Origin: Meghimatium bilineatum
Taxonomy: Eukaryota; Mollusca; Gastropoda; Stylommatophora; Philomycidae
Assembly (NCBI GenBank): GCA_034231615.1
Contig: CM067315.1
Coordinates: 16,161,513 to 16,225,512 of the forward strand
Length of the DNA stretch: 64,000 bases
Direction: 5' to 3'
Each line of letters opens with the position of its first letter. Positions within the stretch are counted from its first letter, which is position 1. The position numbers and the translations under genes are program-made. The notes under the pieces were generated by a model. The model did not search any database, had not been told where the DNA came from, and saw nothing but the letters and a program-made list of their open reading frames with translations. Shown here in pieces: positions 22,160-31,365 of the stretch.

Positions 22160-22690
22160 TGTAGATTGTACGAGGGTAAATTTAAAAGTTCTGCCTCGAA
22201 GGTGATAATTTTATTAATATTCAAGATACACAAATGCACTTTACATTTTTTGAAAACGTGGAATATCCTTATAAGTGAGATGTCATTAATTTTCAACACA
22301 GTCCCCATTCCGGTCCATTCACAAACGCTAACGTCGGACTAATTGTTGCATCTCGTCGAGGAAGAAATCAGACGTTTTCCCTTCGAAAACAAGTACACAC
22401 GGCTGTTTGCACCTCCTCGTCAGAAGCGTATCGGTGTCCCTTGAGGTGTTCCGTCAGCATCAGGAAGAGACAAAAGTCACACTGTGCCAGATCAGGGCTG
22501 TACGCGTTAAAATATCATCAAACCTGAGACGCTCCAATGCAGCCACTGTTTGTCCACACGTGTGTGAGTGAGCATTGTCGTGCTCGAGAACTGCTGATTT
22601 GTCCACACGTGTGTGGGTGAGCATTGTCGTGCTCGAGAACTGCTGATGTGTCCACACGTGTGTGGGTGAGCATTGTCGTGCGTGAGAAAT
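22160..22690 (-). mobile_element. mariner-like transposase remains, C-terminal part
   Basis: On the minus strand, in more than one frame, are HDNAHSHTCGQTVAALERL (the HDNA block carrying the second catalytic Asp), YSPDLAQCDF-like sequence (here the Y/S codons are altered; SPDLA region with the third acidic position), HLKGHRYASDEEVQTAV and, near the end, WTGMGTVLKI in place of the usual GDYVEK-type ending. This order is diagnostic of mariner (SETMAR-like) transposases. N-terminal half and terminal inverted repeats are not seen. Several frameshifts; dead. Confidence 0.75.
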
Positions 22691-22695
22691 GCTAA
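22562..22695. repeat. Three 48-bp tandem copies inside the mariner HDNA block
   Basis: Words tgtccacacgtgtgtg and gtgagcattgtcgtgctcga recur three times with a 48-bp spacing. The unit is the part of the transposase gene coding the HDNA motif, so a local tandem amplification happened within the transposon remnant. Confidence 0.85.
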
Positions 22696-22895
22696 TTTTC
22701 CACACGAACACGCAGCAGTCGTGTTTGGATATTCATCAAGGTTGTCACATAGAGATTTGAATTTACAGTATTGCCGTTCTTCAAAAATCACATGTGGACT
22801 CAGCATTGGCCTACTGCGGGCTCGCTGGCCTTCATCCAGTTCTCCGAATAGTACTTGTGGGATGCGACAGTGTGGCATCCTGTGACGTGATCACC
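22696..22895 (-). mobile_element. LINE fragment (D-like C-terminal block)
   Basis: The minus strand reads RMPHCRIPQVLFGELDEGQRARSRP followed by a decayed stretch with FKSLCDNLDEYPN. It resembles the RMPDxRLPKxLLYGEL block of family D. Short and decayed; its left edge touches the mariner remains. Confidence 0.6.
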
Positions 22896-23221
22896 AACGA
22901 AATCTACTTCTATTAAATGTTTCCATAGTAGATTATAGTGGCGTAACACTTCTACAAGATTGCGTTAGTGTACAAGTATATGTTTGTTAAATTATAACAG
23001 TACACAAGATTGTATTAATGTGCAAGTGTATGTTTGTTATATTATACTAGTACACACGATTGTATTAGTGCACAAGTGTATGTTTGTTATATTATAACAG
23101 TACGCACGATTGTATTAGTGTACAATTATATGTTTGTTATATTATAACAGTACACAAGATTGTATTAGTGTACAAGTATATGTTTGTTATATTATACCAG
23201 TACACAAGATTGTATTAGTGT

Positions 23222-24355
23222 CTCTCTTACACTCTACGACATCCAGACGAAATACATCAATATCATGAAATCGTTTTACTTCGATACGGCTTGCCATGTA
23301 AGAACAGAAAGTGGCTTTTTCAGCTGGTTCACAGTAACAACTGAAGTAAAACAAGGATGTGTTTTGTCCCCAGTACTGTTTTGCATCGCAATTGACTGGG
23401 TGATGAGGAAATGCACAGATCAAAAACAGCTAGGAATCAAATGGGTAAACAACAAGACCCTGGAAGATCTAACCTTTGCAGATGATATTGCTCTCCTGAG
23501 TTCAACACACCCAGATCTCCATACAAAAAAACAAAACAACAGAAAGACTCACATTTTTTTTGCACAACAGATAGGTCTTCAAATAAACACAATTAAAACG
23601 AAAATCTTGAACTTTACCGGCCTGACAGAATCAATTAAACTAGATGATAATATACTAGACAACGTATTAAATTTCGTATATTTGGGAAGCAAGATAACAG
23701 CTGACGGTGATACCAACTCAGTAATCAAGACTCGAATCACTATCGCTTCCAACGCCTTTAACAAACTCTCAAACATCTTGAGATCGAAGATCGCAAGTAA
23801 ACACATCAAACTGCGACTTTTCAATGCAAGTGTGATTCCATCATTGACCTATGGATGTGAAAGTTGGAAATCTACCGCAATAATGGTTAAGAAGTTAGTT
23901 GCCTTCGAGAATAGATGCCTCAGAAAAATCACAAATACTAATTGGAAATAATTCAAATCAAACAACATACTAACATCTATTCTCGAAGGCAACTAACTTC
24001 TTAACCATTATTGCGGTAGATTTCCAACTTTCACATCCATAGGTCAATGATACAACAAGAATATGTGACGAATATCATCAGAAAACGCCGCTGGACATAC
24101 ATCGTCCACATACTTAGAATGAAGGAAGATGGAATTCCACGATACGCTATGAGGTGGACGCCAGACGGGAAAAGAAAACAGGGAAGACCAAAATCAACGC
24201 TCAGAAGAACTTTAATGAATGAACTAAAATCAACAGGCACAAATGCACAAGACCTGTAATCTTTGGCAACTGATCGAATGCATGGAGAACTATGACATTC
24301 GCCCTATCTTCCAAACTTGGCAAAAGAGGAACTTACTGACTGACTGATAAATCAG
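23222..24355 (+). mobile_element. LINE family A, 5'-truncated, RT C-terminal half
   Basis: The plus frame from 23222 to 23951 reads VKQGCVLSPVLFCIAIDWV (RT block B), LTFADDIALLSS (block C active site), VLNFVYLGSKITADGDT, LTYGCESWKS and CLRKITNTNW. After an inserted inverted duplication (23974-24051) it resumes QEYVTNIIRKRRWTYIVHI, KQGRPKSTLRRTL. It ends with a (ctga)n tail. The direct repeat tgtattagtgt flanks it (23211-23221 and 24356-24366), inside the 50-bp array. Apart from the insertion and a stop just before it the frame is good, so the copy is fairly recent. Confidence 0.93.
23840..24051. repeat. Perfect 78-bp inverted duplication within the LINE
   Basis: Bases 23840-23917 and 23974-24051 are exact reverse complements over 78 bp with a 56-bp loop. 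The left arm is native LINE coding sequence (from SLTYGCESWKS to VAFENRCL); the right arm is an inverted extra copy placed between the NNIL-coding and QEYVTN-coding parts. Confidence 0.97.
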
Positions 24356-24659
24356 TGTATTAGTGTACAAGCATATGTGTGTCATATTATACCAGTAGAC
24401 ATGATTGTATTAGTGTACAAGTATATGTTTGTTAAAGTATACCAGTATTCATGATTGTATTAGTGTACAAGTATATGTTTGTTATATTATACCAGCATGC
24501 AAGATTGTATTAGTGTACACGTATATGTATATTATATTATACCAGTACACAAAACTGTATTAGTGTACAAGCATATGTTTGTTATATTATACCAGTACAC
24601 ATGATTGTATTAGTGTACACGTATATGTGTGTTATATTATACCAGTACAGGTGGATGTC

Positions 24660-25534
24660 TTCTTGTACAATATAATGTTAATGTATTATTGTTGCAGCAC
24701 ATTAATTTTTATATAGTTAGCACCTGTTAGAACCTGTACCCGTTTATGGAGTCCGATAGCGGAGCAAACAATAACGGCATTGCTACAAGACGTGTATGAC
24801 GTAAGATGAAACAAATAAGGTGTATAGGGGTGGGATTGACTGCCCCATCACATAGAGGACCAAAATGACACAGAAGCCATGATATTTCGAGCATATTAGA
24901 ACAGATATCTCAGCCAAGCTGTTAACCATACCACAACACATTTCGTGTTACAGATTATATCCTGTTAATCTTCAGGAGTTTGATAGCGAATGCAGAAGGA
25001 GAATATCATTATCGAATACTGAAAATATTGAACAGAAAAAAATGCAACCGCCTTATTACAGTTAATACAAGATGTCTGAGAATCGCTAAACAAAAAATCA
25101 TACTGCTATTTGCCCGCTGCAGTTTTATGGCGCGTTCATCGATTGACGTTTGTATTAGTACAAAACAGACCTGGTCACTTGCTGCGTGATGGGAGGTTGT
25201 TAGTACTTGAGTCCTAATTAAAGTTGTGGAAGCTGAAAGTATCGAACTGCCGCCTCCCACATTCAGTTGATTAACCAGTATGACTGAGCATGCGTAAAAA
25301 TAGTTATTCCACAATGAGATTCCACGATTTGTAATAGATAGTTATGCCCCTCCCTCGAACATTAATTGTCATATCAATTACTTGTAAGTTATATAAACAT
25401 GCCACTACAAGCAGGTATATTATAGTAGAAGAATAGTTAGGAGGGGGACTGAGGTTCAAGCTGGCTACACTTAGTAAGTCAAAATAATACATTGAGAATT
25501 AGAAATCATGACATAATATCGGTTAATAAACCCG
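24660..25534. other. No recognisable gene
   Basis: Mostly unique-looking. A ggttaatcaact word with gcagttcgatac 25 bp later (minus strand, near 25230-25290) faintly recalls pol III boxes but is too weak to call. Confidence 0.4.
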
Positions 25535-28055
25535 CAATACATCTCAACATTGTCTCTTTCTGCCATCACACACATCTCAACATTGTCTCTTTCTGTCATC
25601 ACACACATCTCAACATTGTCTCTTTCTGTCATCACACACATCTCAACATTGTCTCTTTCTGTCATCACACACATCTCAACATTGTCTCTTTCTGTCATCA
25701 CACACATCTCAACATTGTCTCTTTCTCTCATCAAACATCTCAACATTGTCTCTTTCTGTCATCACACACATCTCAACATTGTCTCTTTCTGTCATCACAC
25801 ACATCTCAACATTGTCTCTTTCTGTCATCACACACATCTCAACATTGTCTCTTTCTGTCATCACACACATCTCAACATTGTCTCTTTCTCTCATCAAACA
25901 TCTCAACATTGTCTCTTTCTGTCATCACACACATCTCAACATTGTCTCTTTCTGTCATCACACACATCTCAACATTGTCTCTTTCTGTCATCACACACAT
26001 CTCAACATTGTCTCTTTCTCTCATCAAACATCTCAACATTGTCTCTTTCTGTCATCACACACATCTCAACATCGTCTCTTTCTGTCATCACACACATCTC
26101 AACATTGTCTCTTTCTCTCATCAAACATCTCAACATTGTCTCTTTCTGTCATCACACACATCTCAACATTGTCTCTTTCTGTCATCACACACATCTCAAC
26201 ATTGTCTCTTTCTGTCATCACACACATCTCAACATTGTCTCTTTCTGTCATCACACACATCTCAACATTGTCTCTTTCTCTCATCAAACATCTCAACATT
26301 GTCTCTTTCTGTCATCACACACATCTCAACATTGTCTCTTTCTGTCATCACACACATCTCAACATTGTCTCTTTCTGTCATCACACACATCTCAACATTG
26401 TCTCTTTCTGTCATCACACACATCTCAACATTGTCTCTTTCTGTCATCACACACATCTCAACATTGTCTCTTTCTCTCATCAAACATCTCAACATTGTCT
26501 CTTTCTGTCATCACACACATCTCAACATTGTCTCTTTCTGTCATCACACACATCTCAACATTGTCTCTTTCTGTCATCACACACATCTCAACATTGTCTC
26601 TTTCTGTCATCACACACATCTCAACATTGTCTCTTTCTGTCATCACACACATCTCAACATTGTCTCTTTCTGCCATCACACACATCTCAACATTGTCTCT
26701 TTCTGCCATCACACACATCTCAACATTGTCTCTTTCTGCCATCACACACATCTCAACATTGTCTCTTTCTGTCATCACACACATCTCAACATTGTCTCTT
26801 TCTGCCATCACACACATCTCAACATTGTCTCTTTCTGCCATCACACACATCTCAACATTGTCTCTTTCTCTCATCAAACATCTCAACATTGTCTCTTTCT
26901 GCCATCACACACATCTCAACATTGTCTCTTTCTGTCATCACACACATCTCAACATTGTCTCTTTCTGTCATCACACACATCTCAACATTGTCTCTTTCTG
27001 TCATCACACACATCTCAACATTGTCTCTTTCTGTCATCACACACATCTCAACATTGTCTCTTTCTGTCATCACACACATCTCAACATTGTCTCTTTCTGT
27101 CATCACACACATCTCAACATTGTCTCTTTCTGCCATCACACACATCTCAACATTGTCTCTTTCTGCCATCACACACATCTCAACATTGTCTCTTTCTGTC
27201 ATCACACACATCTCAACATTGTCTCTTTCTGTCATCACACACATCTCAACATTGTCTCTTTCTGTCATCACACACATTTCAACATTGTCTCTTTCTGTCA
27301 TCACACACATCTCAACATTGTCTCTTTCTGTCATCACACACATCTCAACATTGTCTCTTTCTGCCATCACACACATCTCAACATTGTCTCTTTCTGCCAT
27401 CACACACATCTCAACATTGTCTCTTTCTCTCATCAAACATCTCAACATTGTCTCTTTCTGCCATCACACACATCTCAACATTGTCTCTTTCTGCCATCAC
27501 ACATCTCAACATTGTCTCTTTCTGCCATCACACACATCTCAACATTGTCTCTTTCTGTCATCACACACATCTCAACATTGTCTCTTTCTGTCATCACACA
27601 CATCTCAACATTGTCTCTTTCTGCCATCACACATCTCAACATTGTCTCTTTCTGCCATCACACACATCTCAACATTGTCTCTTTCTGTCATCACACACAT
27701 CTCAACATTGTCTCTTTCTGTCATCACACATCTCAACATTGTCTCTTTCTGTCATCACACACATCTCAACATTGTCTCTTTCTGTCATCACACACATCTC
27801 AACATTGTCTCTTTCTGTCATCACACACATCTCAACATTGTCTCTTTCTGCCATCACACATCTCAACATTGTCTCTTTCTGCCATCACACACATCTCAAC
27901 ATTGTCTCTTTCTGCCATCACACATCTCAACATTGTCTCTTTCTGCCATCACACACATCTCAACATTGTCTCTTTCTGCCATCACACATCTCAACATTGT
28001 CTCTTTCTGCCATCACACACATCTCAACATTGTCTCTTTCTGTCATCACACACAC
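25535..28055. repeat. 2.5-kb minisatellite, 33-bp and 31-bp units
   Basis: About 78 units, each with ctcaacattgtctctttc. The 33-bp form ends tgtcatcacacacat (or tgccatcacacacat), 31-bp forms end ctcatcaaacat or gccatcacacat. The ctcatcaaa form recurs every 4 to 19 units. Because 33 is divisible by three and the unit has no stop in any plus frame, all three plus frames are open for 790-1080 codons (peptide repeats such as HLNIVSFCHHT and SQHCLFLSSHT). There is no signal of a real gene: no start context, and each 31-bp unit swaps the frame. Confidence 0.97.
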
Positions 28056-28075
28056 CACAACACATTCCTCAGACA

Positions 28076-28110
28076 CAACCCCCCCCCCCCCTCCCCAAAA
28101 AAAAATTAAA
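28076..28110. repeat. Homopolymer runs, (c)n then (a)n
   Basis: A run of about 12 c, ctcccc, then about 9 a at the edge of the minisatellite. Confidence 0.9.
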
Positions 28111-28140
28111 AAATTATCGCACAAGATCGATGAAATAAAT

Positions 28141-28720
28141 CACAACCATCTTACCTGTCTCCACCACAACCATCTTACCTGTCTCCACCACAACCATCTT
28201 ACCTGTCTCCACCACAACCATCTTACCTGTCTCCACCACAACCATCTTACCTGTCTCCACCACAACCATCTTACCTATCTCCATCACAACCATCATACCT
28301 TTCTCTATCACTACCTTCTTACCTGTCTCCATCACTACCATCTTACCTGTCTCCATCTCAATTATCGTACCTGTCTCAACCACAACCATCTTACCTGTCT
28401 CAATCACATGCATCTTACCTGTCTCCACCACACCCATCTTACCTGTCTCCACCTCAATCATCGTACCTGTCTCAACCACAACCATCTTACCTGTCTCCAC
28501 CTCAATCTTCGTACCTGTCTCAACCACAATCATCTTACCTGTCTCCATACTCAATACGTATTGTTTTGTAATAGTAAGTACCCACAACCATCTTACCTGC
28601 CTGCACCACAACCATCTTACCTGTCTCTACCACAGCCATCTTACCTGTCTCCACCACAGTCATCTTACCTGTCTCAATACCGAATACCTATTGTTGTGGA
28701 ATACTATTACCCATCTGTAT
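28141..28720. repeat. Minisatellite, 24-bp unit
   Basis: Units carry caccacaaccatcttacctg and tctc; the first six are almost exact, later ones vary (catcac, cctcaatcatcg). Two interruptions near 28545-28580 and 28675-28720 share an aatac(g/c)tattgtt word. The period is divisible by three, so open frames result. Confidence 0.92.
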
Positions 28721-28724
28721 TTTC

Positions 28725-28975
28725 TAATTGAACATCATCATCAATGTCATTAACACCATCAACTTCACTATCATCTTCAACGTAATTATCATTAACTTTA
28801 CTATTATCATTTACTTCACTATCGCCACCAACTTCACTATCATCATCACTATTAATATCATCATCAATTTTACTAACATCATCAATTTCACTATCATCAT
28901 CAATGTCACTATCATAATCCACTCCACTATCATCATTTCATTATCATCATCATCATTGTCATAATATTCCTCTCC
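28725..28975. repeat. Degenerate (atc)n microsatellite
   Basis: Runs of atcatcatcaa, ttcactatcatcatc and similar trinucleotides for about 250 bp. The acidic or Asn/Ile-rich open frames here are by-products. Confidence 0.85.
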
Positions 28976-29334
28976 ATCCACCTTCTCATTATTATGGCAG
29001 TGTTCCTTATTCTCCTTCCTATCATCATCACAATGTTCCTCACCCTGCAAAAGAACATAAATCACCTGTCTTTTATCCACTCTGTGTCCTTTAATTTTTC
29101 TCTGAATCCACTGCAATCACTCCCCTAGCACTTATTTGTCTCTCACTCCTATTAAATCATCACTCTCATTATTCTTATTCTCTACATCTCTGTACTCAAT
29201 ACTACATAATTTTCCCCTCCTTCCTTTTATTGTTCCTGTCATGTAAATTTTGTTCTCCATGTTTTTCATGTTCTTTAATTTTTGTCAATATTTCAACCAT
29301 CTTTCTTCACACATACGTCCCTAACGCAATAATA
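28976..29334. other. No recognisable feature
   Basis: Pyrimidine-rich sequence on the plus strand, with no motif that I can name. Confidence 0.45.
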
Positions 29335-29876
29335 TTCTGTGACTGTCAGTCGTGTGTACATGTGTAATAGTACTGTCAGTCGTGTGTACATGTGTAATGG
29401 GTGCGATTGTCAGTCGTGTGTACATGTGTAATAACTGCGACTATCAGTCTTGTGCACATGTGTAATGGGTGCGATTGTCAGTCATGTGTACATGTGTAAT
29501 AATTTCGACTGTCAGTCGTGTGTACATGTGTAATGGGTGCGATTGTCAGTCATGTGTACATGTGTAATAATTTCGACTGTCAGTCGTGTGTACATGTGTA
29601 ATGGGTGCGATTGTCAGTCATGTGCACATGTGTAATAATTTCGACTGTCAGTCGTGTGTACATGTGTAATAGTTGCGAATGTCAGCCGTGTGTACATGTG
29701 TAATGGGTGCGACTGTCAGTAGTGTGTATATGTGTAATGGGTGCGACTGTCAGTCGTGTGTACATGTGTAATGGGCACGACTGTCAGTCGTGTGTACATG
29801 TGTAATGGGCACGACTGTCAGTCGTGTGTACATGTGTAATGGGTACGACTGTCAGTCGTGTGTACATGTGTAATGG
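29335..29876. repeat. Minisatellite, 34-bp unit with palindromic core
   Basis: About 16 units, each with gactgtcagtcgtgtgtac and atgtgtaat. In the middle two unit types alternate (gggtgcgatt and aatttcgact), giving a 68-bp higher-order beat over about five dimers. The core tgtacatgtgta contains the palindrome gtacatgt-like step, so units can pair with themselves. Confidence 0.93.
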
Positions 29877-30136
29877 ATGTTAGTGGAAAAGACCTGGCAG
29901 AAATCACTCGCAGTCACGCGCAACAAACATGATACTGTTTGTATATTTTCGACGGAGACAGTGACTGTTCCCTTAGGTATAGACCGTCAGCAGGGGTTTT
30001 CAACTTGTTCAGACTGCAAGGACCGCTCATATGTGATATTTGGTGCTAGAAAGTACTGTCTTATTCGCATGGAGCAAGCACATGTCCTTGCGAGAGCACT
30101 GTACCTACGTCAATCACAAGATCGATCATCTTTACC

Positions 30137-30262
30137 ATAATTCCCATTTGTCTGACAGTCTGTGAGTTCAATGTAACAATAATACCCATTTGTCTGACAG
30201 TCTGTGAGTTCAATGTAACAATAATACCCATTTGTCTGACAGTCTGTGAGTCAATGTAACGT
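30137..30262. repeat. Three tandem copies of about 43 bp
   Basis: ataatacccatttgtctgac and agtctgtgagttcaatgt repeat three times; the third copy has lost a base. Confidence 0.9.
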
Positions 30263-30425
30263 TGATCGATCTTGTGTTTTACGTAAGTGCGTACTATTGT
30301 TACACAAATGTACACCAGTCTCACGAAAGCAAAATAGATGAGTACACCTGGTCTATACAGTAAGGCCCATTGAAAATGGGGAATCCAGCTCTCTCAACTG
30401 GCTCATTTGACTATTTTAAAAGATT

Positions 30426-30485
30426 TTAATTGGCTGTAACACAAAGTATAATCATAGTGACAAATAATAATCACGGGAAAATTAA
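30426..30485. repeat. Dispersed palindromic module
   Basis: gattttaattggctgtaaca, then caaagtataatcatagtgac and aatcacgggaaaa. The same words occur at 8325-8345 and 8567-8614, and inverted at 61219-61277. It lies directly beside the foldback element. Confidence 0.55.
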
Positions 30486-30494
30486 CATTAGTCA

Positions 30495-30949
30495 TTCAAA
30501 ATTCTTGAGACCAACGGGAATTGAACCAGTCTGTTCTGACGGCACCAAATCTCCTTACAACTAGTGTAAATAGGTTTTTCTAACCGTATCTCCAAGAAAA
30601 GATGCGATTTTGTCAAGACTTTCAAACTGTGTACTCAAGTACTTAGAACGGACCAATCGAGACAAGGATTATTACAACAACTACGAACATCACGTACAAG
30701 TCTAGAAGTATTCTCAGTAACACAAACATATAACATCCGAATTCGTTACATAACTTCTAAATGACTTGAGTACATAGTTTGAATGTTTTTACGAAATCAC
30801 ATCTTTTCTTGGAGATGCTTGGAGAAGCCAAGCACGGACAAACCAGTTTACTCTAGTTGCAAGGCGATTTGGTGCCGTCAGAACCGACTGGTTCAATACC
30901 CGTTGCTCTCAAGAATTTGTAATTTATCCTCTTGTTTCCTTCTTGAATT
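30495..30949. mobile_element. Foldback element, copy 2 (longer)
   Basis: Arms start attcttgagaccaacggg (30501) and, inverted, end ctctcaagaat (30916); they pair through ggcaccaaatc, tccaagaaaagatg and tgtactcaagt for about 130-150 bp with scattered mismatches. The direct repeat cattagtca flanks the element at 30486-30494 and 30950-30958 (9 bp). The right outer end keeps an extra 33 bp that the left has lost; copy 1 shows the matching outer piece on its left. No ORF. Confidence 0.78.
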
Positions 30950-30958
30950 CATTAGTCA

Positions 30959-31365
30959 CTAAGAAGGCTTGATTTCCCATTCTCCAATATGTTTTATATT
31001 GTATACGGTCATGCATTAGGTAGTAGATAAAACTACAGATCAGACCTAGGAAAGCCATGAAACTTTATCAATCATCTTTCAGGTTATAATGTTCAGTTCC
31101 GGGAAGTCAACTTTTAATGTCAGTCGTAACACAATAATACAAACAGTGATACGGAAACATCGGAACAGATTGTCACGGACATTATTGTGTGAAAAATCAG
31201 AAATGGTATAAAGACAATTCAGACAGAAATATCAGTTAGTTCAAGGGCTGCACGTCTAAGACGAAAAATAACATCACACGATGGTACAAGTGGGTCTGTG
31301 ATTCCTGACATATAATGTGGAAAACTCCTTGTAGTTCAGATTGGTCGTGTGAGTTATATCCATGC
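30959..31365. other. No recognisable feature
   Basis: Unique-looking sequence; no repeat or motif seen. Confidence 0.45.

Larger units (their letters stand above)
22925..24655. repeat. Minisatellite, 50-bp unit, interrupted
   Basis: Units carry gattgtattagtgtacaag, tatatgtttgttatatta and ccagtacaca with a 50-bp beat. About six units lie before 23221 and six after 24356; the LINE between them split the array. Confidence 0.93.

Noticed and set aside
25200-25300. tRNA-derived SINE head
   Set aside because: Only a weak B-box-like word (gcagttcgatac) and no clear A box.
25535-28055. CRISPR-like array of regular repeats
   Set aside because: Units are contiguous with no unique spacers, and the setting is eukaryotic.
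25492-28731. Open frame of 1,079 codons and two overlapping ones of 862 and 787
   Set aside because: They are produced by a stop-free tandem repeat; all three frames are open and each 31-bp unit shifts the frame.
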